Shown here piece after piece: positions 52,340 through 63,937 of a stretch of DNA of 64,000 nt; within the stretch, counting starts at the first letter, position 1, and each line of letters opens with the position of its first letter. The stretch is taken from NCBI GenBank assembly GCA_000149265.1, contig CH003137.1:570165-634164 (forward strand), in the 5' to 3' direction. The notes under the pieces are model-generated. The model searched no databases and had not been told where the DNA came from. It saw only the letters and a list, made by a program, of their open reading frames with translations. The position numbers were made by a program, and so were the translations under genes. This DNA is from Ciona savignyi (lineage: Eukaryota; Chordata; Ascidiacea; Phlebobranchia; Cionidae).

Positions 52340-54209
52340 GCAACGTAATAATGGCATACCTTATCTCTCGAAAACTAGAAAGTTCAAGAGTTCGTGTCCT
52401 TTAATTGACCTGTAACTTACAAACTGTACAGATTACATGTTCGGGGATAACACTTAGGTGTTATACCGAAAAAAGATAAGTTTTTATTAGTCGCACTTAA
52501 ACTGGCTATTTGCAGCATATAGCGTCATGTTGTTAAGTACCATGCCAGCAATAAAAACAATAACGTTTAGAGCACAAAATTCTAGCCAGTACAACCTCAG
52601 CGCGGATTAAATAACATTTTGTCCAGTATTGGCGGCATTACTACTCTTTACTGAGCATTCTATGCAAAATGTGAACCAAAAAGAAAATGCTGGTTAAAAA
52701 AGCAACAGTCCGTAGAGAAGCTTTCTATTTTACCGATTTCTATTTTACCAACAGCATATAGCCTAAAAGACAAGAGCACAGATACAGATCCCAATGCACT
52801 GTTTGCATGGTATTAAAAATAGTTTTCTTTATTAAAAGTATTTTGCTCATGGTCCTTAAAAAAAAATAGTAAAAAAGTTTTGCAAGCGCAGTGGAAAACG
52901 TCAATCACTTTAACGTAGCGTTAATCGTTTAACAATTTGATTTCAGCCGATGGATTATACAGGCACGAAACTGGTGGATAGTCAGTCGCGGTTGTTTCCC
53001 TTGGACAAGACAGTTAGCAGACATCATATCACATTCTAACAAAACACAGTTCAGTAGTCTCCGTAACCGAACGCTGGGCGTAAGGTAATCAATCATACGA
53101 TTGTTGTGTGATACCGATTACGCGTTTTCCTATCTACTGCGGTTAAACTTGAAAATCAAACCATACGGTTGTATTTAGTCCGTGTATTATGTACTTAACA
53201 GACGTTGCTTTAATATTTCTATAACCCAAAAGTAAGTTGATGTATATAGCATAACTTTGCCTTGTCCCCATGCCCATCTGTTCTCGGCAGTTAGGGTATG
53301 CCAGTTAGGGTACGTGTGTTGAACACTAAAATTATATTCCTGCAATGGAAAAACGCGGAGGAGTTTTCACAAGGTATAATCATTATATTACGTCGCAAAA
53401 GCGCAAGTTTGGCGTTATTATGTATATAAACAATCGTGGGATTAAGGCGGATGCTATAGCAGTATGTAGAGTAGTTAGAGCACATTAAACCAATGGCTTC
53501 AAAAAACGCCCAATAAATGCCTTTCACACGAACACTTAACACCCCAGTGTTGTAATGACTCGTGTCAATTTGGAATTTAACTGGACTTGATTACATTTAG
53601 AAATGACTTTCCACGTTGAAACTTTTGACTAAAGCCCAATTTAAAACTGGTCTCCTAACGTAGGCCTGATCTGTTGTGTGATCTCTCTTCCCAATTTGTC
53701 CTTGTGTTTTTTCTGGTAACAATGGTGGTAATTTCCGAATATTGGTAAGGTTGAAATCTAGACTAAATCTGTTGATTTTGCATTTCCCTTCGCTAGTTTT
53801 TGAGAAAAAGGCCCCGTAAAAACAGGGGTACTTTAAATCCGAATTTTAATTTTGGGGAAGTGAATTGTGAATGCAACCTTTTTTGTGAATGCAAAATTTA
53901 GAAGTCGGCACCATAGGGCGGTTATATCTCTTTCCCCTCACCTTTAAACTATTCACACACGCAAAACAATGTTACAACACGACGTTTGTACACTCGTAAC
54001 ACAATATATATTCGCTCTGCGATGCAACTCAACATATACAAATTGTCCGGGGAACTTCAATACTTTACAATTTGTAAATACAACTTACGATACACGACGG
54101 TAAAACAAAAGGGTTTACAAAACGCAAAATGGTACAAATAAGACTGGTGTAAGCAACAGCAATGTCTATGTGGATTTACAAAGGTGATGTGCAATTGAGA
54201 TTTTCAAGT
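52340..54209. other. Spacer between the RRM gene and the oxygenase
   Basis: No exon recognised. Contains a decayed SINE-A copy at 52945-53140 and AT-rich sequence. The oxygenase 3'UTR must lie immediately left of 54210; no clear AATAAA on the minus strand was found close to it. Confidence 0.35.
52945..53140 (+). repeat. Decayed SINE-A copy
   Basis: Carries acgaaactggtggatagtca, ttgtttcccttggacaagac, ccgtaaccgaacgctgggcg and a gattgttgtgtgatacc tail block, collinear with the intact SINE at 59393-59684. Confidence 0.6.
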
Positions 54210-57200
54210 TCAAGCTTTTGGGACAAAAATTCCATGTACATCTGGTGGAATGTTGGCATCAAAGTGAATTCGAGCAACTTCAGAGAAATCTTTAGCATCC
54301 AGCATAAGTAGGAATGGTTTGCCGTTTTCGTTGGTTACCGATGACATAAGAATACCTAAAAATAAAAGTTTGTAATATTAAAATCTAATCCTTACGTTTA
54401 TATTGTGTCAGTGTGGATAAAAGATTTTGTGGTTGGATTATGTTGCGTAATAAAGAATGAATAATGAAGATTAAGCCATCATAAAGACTGTTTAAATTTA
54501 AATAATAAACATAAACAAGACCCGTTCATTTTGACATTTAAACAACAAAATGGATTCACGTTCAAGTGATTTAAAAAGGTTGAAAATCCCGAAATATTTG
54601 GAACCTATGGATATAAGTGCTCCAGAGAAACCTAAACGAGGTAAAAAGAGGCAAAGTCTTACGGATAAGATTCCAAAATCCACCGAAGGAATTCCACGAC
54701 AAGTGTATAAACCAAGCAGTGGCATTCCAAATTGCTGTAACAAACCACAATGCCAGTGCGACCCTGGGCAACTGGACGACTGCTTATCAGAGAAAGAGCG
54801 CAGGTTGCATTGTGTTGAATACCTGGACCCTTACCAAGTTACTGAAGTAAAAGAATTGCCTGAAAATATTACGGACAAAGAAAGTTTCCAAGTCGGAGTA
54901 AAAGAACTCACAGCTGGGGGTAACTGTTTACTTCGCTTTTAACATTTATTTTGAAACACGACGTTTTTAATATTTGTTTTCAGACTTGATTGTAGTCGGT
55001 GTACGATTCGGCCAAAAAATTGTAGACGAACTTGAAAGCTTAAAGAAAAGCGGACAAATCTACAACTTAAAGTTCGTATTCCACATTAGAAATATTTCGA
55101 ATAAACATAACAAAAATAACATAATTAAACTCTCTGCAATCGAACAGGCTCGCCAGGGCTGGCTTGGCCTTTGAAGTACAAAACGAACCGATGCCCGATG
55201 TACCCATACGAGAGAGCCCCCTCGCAAAGTACAACACACCATCTTACGAGCGGGCTATTAAAAAGGTTACTGCAGAAGAACTAGATATCAAACTACAAAG
55301 AGCAGCAACAAGGCGAAAGGTAAGCTGGACACTTTTAAACTGCAATCCAAACGTATGTTTTCCGTCAGCATTTAGCAGTATATCTCGTACTCATGTAATC
55401 GCGATTGTGTTCATTGGGATAGGAAAGGATGGCTGAACGGTTGGCTCACTGTAAGAATGTTGTCGGTAAGTGGAAGAAGAGGACGGAGCAGGTGAATAAG
55501 GTTGATCAGGAGAGGTACGAGGTCGGGTTAGAGCGGATCGAGCGAAGACTCAGCTTGGCCAGTGCAAGAAGAAACCAGTTCTTTGTAAGGAACAATGAAC
55601 GCTGTCGGAGGAGAAACGCGAAAATCGCCGAACTACTGGTAAACAATACTCGTCACCTTGACCGCCTAAACGCATTGGATAAAGTTAAATATATTAAAAA
55701 GATTTTATTACAGGAAAAGAGAAAAAACATGGAACTTCATTTAAGCAGCAATCAGAACCAGAATCCCATTAGGACCTTTGCAGATTGCAACAGAGGCGAG
55801 ACGGGGTCAGATTTAATTGTGTTGATGCATTTGTAGGCGTTTGATCATTTTATTTTAACATTTTCAGGTTGTTTCCGTGTCTGAAGAAACTTTCTCCAAT
55901 TGTTTCCCACGAAGGTGACCAGGCAGGCGATCAAATGAAACGATCCAAACACGAGCGAAACCAGATGGAAACTGGCTGTCAGCCACTCTCTGCCGCTGGG
56001 GACGGTAAAGAGTAGTAGCATTTAAGAGTGCCACAACTCAGGTCACGCTCTTTGGTTCAGAGTCGACGAATCTACGATCTCAGTCCACTTAGTTAATTTA
56101 TTTTTCACTTATTCTACTGTTATAAATGTATATGCGGTATTTATATGAAATATACGTATTTTACTGAAAGTGAATCAGTTTGTTTGATCTGAAAGTGGTG
56201 TAATAAACGTTAAAGAAAAGAAAGCAGAGAAAGCATCATTTGAAATCGCCTTATTAGGTGAGGGCGTCAGATTGCTAAAGGGAAACACTCTTATCCGGTG
56301 ATGCGTAACCTCATATGACGTCATGAGCCGGCGGGCTATTCCGTGTAAACAATAGAACAACGAACGTTCAGTGCTGATCAACTGTACTGTAAGCTTGTAA
56401 TGCTAGCCACGTCAGTATAATCTTGGGTTGTATCTAATGATTGATTGTCTTTTAGGTGTTATATACCACGTTTTGGTAGAATTTAGGACGGGCTAAAATG
56501 AATGTCGAACATGAAGTAAAGCTACTAATTCAGGAAGTGAAAAGACTTGGCGAGGAAAGTATGTCAATCTGTAGTTTGTACAGCTGTATGAAATATGAAG
56601 CACATTAAAGCCTTCATTAATATTTTATGAACATTTATCTGGTATATTAAATGTAATCGCAGTGTTGCGTAAATTATACCGTTGTCTCGGATGCTGCAAA
56701 ACTGAAAAGTTTAAACCCGTAATAGGTAATGGCAGCTTATAAAAAAAGTGTTACATAATAATCATTTTCATGCTTTATTTTAAAAAAAGTCAAAATGAGA
56801 ACTGTTTTAATGGTCTTTCATGTGGGTGTATTAGGCTACAAATAAAAAATATTAAAATTTGTATTTCCAGACGCCAATGGGCAAGTGGTAGTCAAGTTCG
56901 GTGTACTATTTTCGGACGATAGATGTGCTAACATATTCGAAGCACTTGTAGGTACTCTAAGGGCTGCCAAACGCAAAAAGATCGTGAAATACGACGGGGA
57001 ACTATTGCTTCAGGGTGTACACGACCACGTTGAAATTACTTTGATAAAAGATGAGCCTTAAAACGCACCAAAACCATGTCAATCGCTTACCGCGTCTACT
57101 TAAAAATTATCAAACTTTGTACGATTAAAACTTGATTCGTTTCTTAGCAATTGTACAGTCGATTTTTCGAATGTTTTTTTTTCAATTTTTGTTGTTTCGT

Positions 57201-60200
57201 TGTTACTGATAAGTGCAATGTTCAGCCGAAATGTCATCGACCAGTGCAGTATTATAAGAAATTCTAATCTGTAAACTTTACGCATATTGATTATTTACCA
57301 GCATGATACTAGCTCTATACATTCCTTATATATACAATACACGCTATTGGATGTTTACCACGTGCCAGCAATTCGGTATTAAAATGTGTTGTAAGCAAAC
57401 AGATATATTAAAAATGGAACTTACCGTCGTCTTCTTGTGTTGCACCTGGCTTAGCGACAAACGTAGGTTGGGAAGCCCAACAACCTTTCTCTTGCCACAT
57501 TTGGACTCGTTCTTTCTTCTCCACGTCAATCTTTGCCAACTATAAAATAACGTATTTAAGTGTATATACAATTCATAAAAGCTTGCATGGGAACCCCTAT
57601 ACAAGGAAGGAAAATATGGGAGTTTTTTAAACTGCCATTAAACACCTGTGGTACTTAATATCAGTGAATTGAAATCCGCGCCTGTAAACCTCAAGCGGTA
57701 TAACTGTCGATAGTTCTGTGGGATATTGAGATTTTATCCGCGAGTATAGTAGAAAGCACGAGGAGTTAACACACGGCCAATCGTCAGATTATATTGCGAA
57801 CGCTGTTGTGAAACCGGGAACTATTGAAGTGTGTTGTTTTTCAAACATTCCTTAAGTTTCAGTACACCCCATAAACCAATGGGTCCGGCGGTGACCGTTA
57901 AATGCTTTGCCCAAGGACACAATCTACCAGATAGGCACCAGGTTTGATACTACTATCTTTCGGGTTGAAAGGTGAAGAATTAGTTCATTTAGCTATTTGG
58001 CGAGATAACAACACTATCGATAAACCACCATTCCAGATTTCTTACCATCTCTCCGGGTGGCAGCTTCAGTCCACCTGGGCTGTAGAAATATTTGTACTTT
58101 CTTCCAAGGTAAGCGTTGTTGATCACTGCACATTCTGTCCCGATGCTCAGAACCTCGCTGGTGCAGTAAATCTCTCCGCCTTTCTGTCGTTCCGCGGTGC
58201 AAGTTGTGTTTGACAACTTTACCAAGTTGCCCGAAGTGTTCTGTTGGTAGTGTGGATGAATGGTTAGCGCAACTGATTGATAGACAGCAAGCATTTTGTA
58301 AACGAGAGGTCACCAAGAACCATAAAAACTTGGCGTTCGGCCATTAATAAAAATAAATTTTAAGATTTAAACAACTGGGTTTAAACCACGTCCATCAGTA
58401 GCCCTTCTAAGGATACAAACGTTTAGCAACCGGATGCCCGAGGTGTAATAAGAAACACACGGTTAACTAACCTCTTCGGTCAAGGGCAAAACGAATCTGG
58501 TAGTCTTTACAGTTTCGTCGTCCGAACTGTAAATCTTTGCAAATTCTTCTGGTTTCAAGCTCAAATTCGCCATCGTAAATTTATCATAGAAACCATTCTT
58601 TTTGTAGCAGCTCAAATCGAGTACCACGTGATCCCCATCATCATAGGCGTTCACGTGATGGTAGACAATAAGTGGATCGCATAGAAAGGTCACCGAGTGC
58701 TGCTTGCCGGTCTCCTTGTCCACAAGGTAGACCCGAGTCTGTGTTTGTAATTTAAATATTAAAGATTTGAAAATATGTTGAAAAGAATAAACGTGTTGGC
58801 ATTGTTGGCACAGGAAAAGGGAAACGATTGTATATAATGTAAAAAAGTAATACCTAATAGCGTTATTATTTTTTGAAGTATTTCATGTATTTAAATGTGG
58901 AAAAATGATATACTTCCAAAGCGTCTAAACAAATAAATAATACATCGGCTATTACATTTTTACTAAAACTTTCTCAAATATGATACTGAGAAATCTAACG
59001 GGTTTCTTTTTTCCACCGATGTGTTGTATGCGCGCTTTAAACACCATTCGAAGTTTCTAATAATATATGTTTATCTATTCCAGCTTACCTGAGTATCGGG
59101 CAGAACTTCAATGCAATCGCTGTAGCACATGTGACGCAGATGGGCGACCGCCATTTTTGGAATGTCAATCTTTAACGGCATCTCCACAAAGACGGCATAT
59201 TTCTTTGACATGGCGAAACTGTGGTGATATGAAGGGCTGACCCTCCATGATGAATCGATGCTGCAAAGCGATTCCGAGCTGGATAGAATGGTCTCGAGTG
59301 GGGTGCCTGGAAAGATAGGGAAGAGTTACCACACGGGCAATCATCTGATTACCTTGTGCCCGAGTGACCAGAAGTATTTATCCGGCCCGATGGTCTAGCG
59401 GTTAAGTGCGTCGCCTTTCAATCGAAAGGTTGCAGGTGCGAAACTGGTCGCTAGCTAGTCGGTTGTGTCCTTGGGCAAGGCACTTTACGGACATTGCCTG
59501 AACCCAGCGGATTAATGGGTTCTACCAAATTGAAGGAACGTGTCTATCATATACAACACACTGCAATAGCTCCGGTAACCCGACGATGGGCGCGAGGTGA
59601 TCTGACGATTGCCCGTGTGATAACCCCCTAGGTTTTCCCATTCACGGGGATAAACATGAATATCCTATCCTATCCTATCCTATTGTACTGTATTTAAGAC
59701 ACAACAGTCTAACCTGCAGCTGGTTTTCATCCCAACACCTTTGGCTTACCGCCGACACGCAAGCCTAAGATTATCAACCATACGCTACGAGTATAGTTCC
59801 AAGGTGTAGTGCACGGGTTTTTAACTATATACACAGAGCACATAATGCCTACCTGGTTTTGCAGCTGGGAATTTCAAGAGGTTGTACTTGGTACGACCCA
59901 TGTTAAAAATGGAACTGGAGAAACTAAATACATTTCCCTCAGCATCGACAAGAGGGTGGGAGGACATGATGTTGATCGGAAGATACTTGGCAAGATCAAC
60001 CTGAATACGAAAGGAAATCGTAAACGATTCGTAAAACCCTTTTTAACTGCTCAATACTACAAATAGATGATATAAACCAGACTACCATAACCGTGCAATC
60101 TAAACACGTAATATTCTGCAGTGGGATAATTCTAAGCAGTCACTCCAAAGAGATCAGAGATTGTCATCCCGGGGAATGAATGAAATAGCGATCAGGTTAC

Positions 60201-61599
60201 ACATACCACCGGGAGGTAAATATGCGGCCGTGGCAATGGGTGTGCGTTACGTTCTTCTGGTTTGGGTCTGGTATGCTAACTTTTGTCCCCGTGTGTGCGA
60301 CAACAAAGACTTTATACCGTGCGTGCACCGTTTTCCGTGTTTGCAAAAATACATCCTTCAAGAATACAGAAAGCGGTCTTGAGTGAAGTCCGAAATTATA
60401 TTAAATGTTTCGGTCTTCACCCTGTATACACTACAATCATGTACCTTGTCCATGGTGTCGAGCGTGACTGGGTCCATTTGCCGGATGAAGTTGCTCTCGG
60501 TGATGGCAAACAGATGATCTCCGAGGTTGAGGAAATTAATGAGGCAATTATCGGTAAATTCCGGGACTGTGAGCGCATTCTTCACCCTGTAGTAATTTGA
60601 TTTGTTTTTAAAATTGCTTTAATGATTAATCTACCTCTATGGATGTGAAACGCAGGTTGTGTTTTAACACAATCTCGTGCCCAGCGTCAGTTTATTGGGA
60701 GCTATTACATCAAAGACACGACTGTCGGACGGTTTCGATCCAACTTTTCGGTTTACGCACATGCGTAATCCGACTGAGATTATCAAGCGAGCAATATTCG
60801 TCAAATCAAACCACGAAACGACAATCTAGCGGACATATATACTAAGTGTGGATTTGTATACTCAGGTTTACCTTCCCAGGAAGCCTTCCGAAGCCGTGGT
60901 AGTCCCGAACTCAGCCACAACCACCTTGCCAGCCGCTGTGTTCTTTTTGAAGCTGTCGCCGTTCACCAATCTGCTTGTGTAACTCGCTTTTCCGTTCTCA
61001 ATGCAGAATCTGTCAACATAAGATACGTAAGAGCACTATGTTTAGAAGTTTTGATTAGCATGTATTTTATTTCCATTGGATTAGCATTTAGTATTGGTTT
61101 ATTGCTCTTTGGTTATTGTATGTTCATTAAATATGGTATACTTTAGAAGAACAAGAATAACGGAGCTGTTGCAATGTGTTGAGTAATAAGTGGCCATGAC
61201 ACAAACTAGGCTTAAGGTGGAAAGAGTAAAGATTAAACCATCCACTGTGTCTGGTAACGACCTTTGTTGTTGTACCGCGTAAATCGAACTTATCCCAATT
61301 GCTCAACAAACTTACTTCCGCGCAAGCGCCATTCCGTCAAACCAATGCTTCACACTCTCTTCTCGAAAGTGAACAACTCCTGGACCGTTCCTGTACCAAC
61401 TGCCATTCACCCATGATGGAATTTCACCTAAAAAAACAACCAATTAAAACACTTTGTAACCATAGTTTGGTAACTTTTAATATATTAGTTCAAATTAAAC
61501 GTTACCTTTTACGGTTCCTTGGACCGCATCGGCAAATTCAATGTTCTTAGAGATGTCCAAAGTAGTTAAATGGGGAAACGCAGCTACCGGGGAATCCAT
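54210..61599 (-). CDS. Carotenoid oxygenase, BCO1/RPE65 family
   Basis: Fe(II)-dependent carotenoid cleavage family enzyme; relatives split beta-carotene to retinal (BCO1) or isomerise retinyl ester (RPE65). Minus-strand exons: 61506-61599, 61316-61427, 60872-61009, 60445-60586, 59853-60000, 59089-59306, 58472-58738, 58046-58240, 57425-57539, 54210-54355; 1575 nt, 524 aa, phases consistent. The four iron-binding histidines are in place: SSHPLV (His177), SPSYHHSF (His240), YHHVNAY (His311/312) and DVHGIFVP (His517). VPEFTDNCLIN and the YHHVNAY block look closer to BCO1 than to RPE65. The PDPCK segment conserved in vertebrate BCO1 and RPE65 is absent: the protein goes from EFGTTTASEG directly to FLGRVKNALTVPEF. 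Start ATG 61599 has an acceptor only 4 nt upstream. The 3-kb last intron contains two opposite-strand genes. Confidence 0.95.
54550..56015 (+). CDS. Divergent stathmin-domain protein, nested in oxygenase intron
   Basis: Exons 54550-54919, 54984-55071, 55148-55319, 55423-55805 and 55868-56015 give 1161 nt, 386 aa. From about residue 154 the protein follows the stathmin layout: ARAGLAFEV matches the family's short beta-strand block, then a Pro-containing linker, then VTAEELDIKLQRAATRRKER matching the start of the tubulin-binding helix, followed by a long charged helix rich in Arg, Lys, Glu and Asn to about 325. The N-terminal 150 residues are basic with a cysteine cluster (CCNKPQCQC, residues 62-70). 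Stathmins bind tubulin dimers and promote microtubule disassembly; that activity here is inference. STMND1 is the possible closest relative. The gene is antisense inside the last intron of the carotenoid oxygenase. The exon 4 donor (gtcaga) is weak; reading through it would stop at 55836. Confidence 0.72.
56454..56497 (+). promoter_or_regulatory. Unpaired 3' splice acceptor before ABRACL
   Basis: gattgtcttttag ends at 56455, leaving a 42-nt leader before the ATG at 56498. No upstream donor of the same gene was found in the 440 bp after the stathmin-like stop, so spliced-leader addition, possibly from a two-gene transcript, is a reasonable inference. Confidence 0.4.
56498..57061 (+). CDS. ABRACL: Costars family protein ABRACL, nested in oxygenase intron
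   Basis: Two exons, 56498-56558 and 56871-57061, encode 83 aa, close to the 81 of the human protein. The N-terminus MNVEHEVKLLIQEVKRLG, then VKFGVLFSDDRCANIFEALV, GTLRAAKRKKIV and ELLLQGVHDHVEI match the Costars domain along its whole length, so this is a confident orthologue. Costars proteins are linked to actin dynamics and cell motility. The donor is GAGGAAA|gtatgt and the acceptor tatttccag. It lies 482 nt downstream of the stathmin-like gene, on the same strand, and both sit inside the last intron of the opposite-strand carotenoid oxygenase. Confidence 0.95.
57760..57975 (-). repeat. SINE-A copy, minus orientation, in oxygenase intron
   Basis: Read on the minus strand: cctttcaacccgaaag with a decayed B box, then tgtgtccttgggcaaagca, acccattggtttatggg, and a tail block atctgacgattggccgtgtg at the low-coordinate end. 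No (TATCC)n tail is left. Confidence 0.6.
59321..59365 (-). repeat. SINE-A tail fragment, minus orientation
   Basis: The minus strand reads aaggtaatcagatgattgcc then cgtgtggtaac, equivalent to the aggtgatctgacgattgccc block of the neighbouring intact copy. It lies just upstream (in gene sense) of the 59089-59306 exon. Confidence 0.6.
59393..59684 (+). mobile_element. Intact tRNA-derived SINE with (TATCC)n tail
   Basis: About 290 bp. The head has an A box (TGGTCTAGCGG) and a degenerate B box (GGTGCGAAACT) spaced as in a tRNA. The body contains gttgtgtccttgggcaaggc, cccagcggattaatgggttc and gatctgacgattgcccgtgt. It ends tcccattcacggggataaac followed by four TATCC repeats. It is the best preserved member of the family in the window and lies in an oxygenase intron. 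Family name not assigned. Confidence 0.8.
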
Positions 61600-61606
61600 T
61601 GCGCTA
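61600..61606 (-). promoter_or_regulatory. Acceptor 4 nt upstream of the oxygenase start
   Basis: On the minus strand tttatttaaactag (AG at 61604-61605) precedes a 4-nt leader and the ATG. Such an unpaired acceptor is typical of spliced-leader trans-splicing in tunicates; a 5'UTR intron is the alternative. Confidence 0.45.
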
Positions 61607-63670
61607 GTTTAAATAAACAAAACTCCTATTGAAAATCCTGCATAGTAGCGTATCAATATTTGAAAATAAAATAAATCGATGGTCTTAAAACCCAAACAAA
61701 ATTATTATCCAAAATTTCAAGATGCCGATTCAACTCAAAGAAACAAATGTCTGCCCGTCAGCGTGGACGCGGGTTTAAATCCAGCTATACCGGCCCTTTA
61801 TGGCATTACAGTGAAAATGCAATGAGCTCGTTGCAAACGACACACGTCAAGTCCGTAGTGAACCAGTAATGCGTAAGATATACCAATGGCTAACTGAAAG
61901 CATTCTACAATAAAAATTTGAAAATATTTTTTTATGGAAACCTCACCATACAGCCTCTACCAATTCTACATGTTCCCTATGATACTCCGTCATTGTGAAT
62001 CCGGTTTTAACTGCACTTCCCTTTTTCTATCGGGTCTAATCCTCTTTGGGGTTGTATTTAAAACCACAGATTTTGTGCCGGCATAATTCGACCTAGTCTG
62101 AGCAAATCCTAATCCGTTTTCTCCGTTTGCAACCGCAAGGATCCAATAGCGGCAGCTTGTTGATTGCTTCACCGCATCAAGCCATTGACCCTGTTGAGCA
62201 ATCAGCGGGACGCCATTTACTCTTCAAGTACCCTACAACCAGCGTTTTATCTCCTATTTTAATTAAAAAGCAAAACACAGATGTGAGGATAATGTGCCCT
62301 TGATACAAGCCTTGCACGGATTATGCAGATAAGACGACCTGCCCGATCGATATATCTCTGTCCATGTCATGCACCCATTTCATCTAGCAGCTACTATGTT
62401 TACATCTAATCTAGTAAGTTGATCTTGGATCTCAATTTAAAAGTAAACTTTTAAATTCTAACCGGAATGTGTATTAGTCTTTGATTTTTAGGCATGGTGT
62501 ATCGTCAATTAGTAACTGTTCGTCGCTTATTGTCTAATCCCTATAGGCTACATGTAAAGCCAAACTTTGGTGAAAAATGTTTTTTTTCGTGTATATAAAT
62601 GCATGTCCGGATAGAAACTAATGGTTAACTTGGACAATGTATAAAGAGTAGTTTGTTGGTGGTGTACTAATATGATAATATGATACTCAAGTTTCATCTA
62701 CTGAAAATGCCTTTTATAAGCATTACACAGACAATATTTTATTTATTAAAATCAAAGTGAACTAATATACGTCCCCATCGATTTTAAAGGTGAACACAAG
62801 AATGGTTCAAAACCCAAATTTTATTAGGTAGTTCTGACCAGGGTTTCAACGTCATCCTAAATATTTAAAAAAAAATGATGTCAATTTAGCCTTCCTACTT
62901 AAACTGTAATACAAACACCACTGGGCATATTTTTGTTTGTTTAAATTCGTTGAAAATAGTGGACATTGCCAAAACCAGTAAAATAATGGGATCTAATAGA
63001 CAGACCTGAACGAACGTTTGAAGCATGTATATACATGAAACACTGCGATAGCTTCGTCAATCCAAATCAGTTTGCAAATTCAACATAAACATCCGTTAAC
63101 ATTGGGATAAAACTTGATCATTCTAATTGTCTTTACTGAACAGTTATTTTCGAGGGGTAACACTAAAAAGAGCCAACGCTATGTTTAAAACGAAGACTTA
63201 TGTTATGCAATAAACTTCATTTTAGTGTGCAGTTATCCTCCCTCCTTTTAGTTTTTCCCTATTTTCGACGCTTTAAGCGACGTGCTATTGCAACTTAAAA
63301 AACATTATTTAAAGGAGCAAACTAAAACTTAAGATACGGTGAATTGCAACTTTAAACGATGAATGAACGTATTATATTTTAAACCCACACTTAATTAATA
63401 ATGTTTTTTTAACAGTGAAATGTAATATACTGCATATCTAATTTTTTATGAAGAAACCACAGTGAAAAGCTCACAGAAAAGCGGAATAAAATGGTCTTAA
63501 CATCAACGTAAAGCAGCGTACACGAGCAGCAACATCAAGTATATAATTATAAAAAAGGACTGATGGCGGTGTTAGGTGCCTTTCATGTATCTGGTTGTTT
63601 ACAAAGTAATTTGCATAGAAAAATCATCACGCAATCGAGCATATTAGGTCAAGTGGCGATACGGTCAATC
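61607..63670. other. Right-hand spacer
   Basis: No coding exon supported. A 60-codon minus frame at 61990-62172 has somewhat higher GC than its surroundings but no splice-consistent or family support. The rest is AT-rich and shows nothing recognisable. Confidence 0.35.
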
Positions 63671-63937
63671 TTATTCCGTTGCAATAGTGGACACTTTTGC
63701 CAACAACTGGTAGGTCGCTTGTTCGGGATGCTGCACTAAAAATCGAGGCGTGGGGGTATCTGACAGGTCATTTGTCGTCTGCGAAAATACGCCCAATCTT
63801 TCAAGCAAACTGAACGCCCCAGCTGAACAAAAATCGTTCTCGGCCGGTTTAGTCTGGTTCAAACCTGCCAGCCACGTTCGAGCTGATGATGTAACTTCTT
63901 CCTGGCTCACTGACGATTCTTTAATAACAAAGGGCAC
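63671..63937 (-). CDS. Possible terminal exon of an unrecognised gene at right edge
   Basis: A minus-strand open stretch with coding-like composition ends at TAA 63671-63673. It reads SQEEVTSSARTWLAGLNQ, then LLERLGVFSQTTNDLSD and TPRFLVQHPEQATYQLLAKV to the stop. There is no ATG in frame; an acceptor such as gttattaaag near 63921 could start the exon, with the rest of the gene right of the window. The family is not recognised, and no transmembrane segment is evident. Confidence 0.4.
   Translation of the reverse strand: MPFVIKESSVSQEEVTSSARTWLAGLNQTKPAENDFCSAGAFSLLERLGVFSQTTNDLSDTPTPRFLVQHPEQATYQLLAKVSTIATE

Noticed and set aside
59400-59470. Functional tRNA gene
   Set aside because: A and B boxes are present but the acceptor stem does not pair and the body continues as a SINE with a TATCC tail.
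61990-62172. 60-codon minus-strand frame right of the oxygenase
   Set aside because: The oxygenase start is already set at 61599 and no acceptor or donor links this frame to it.
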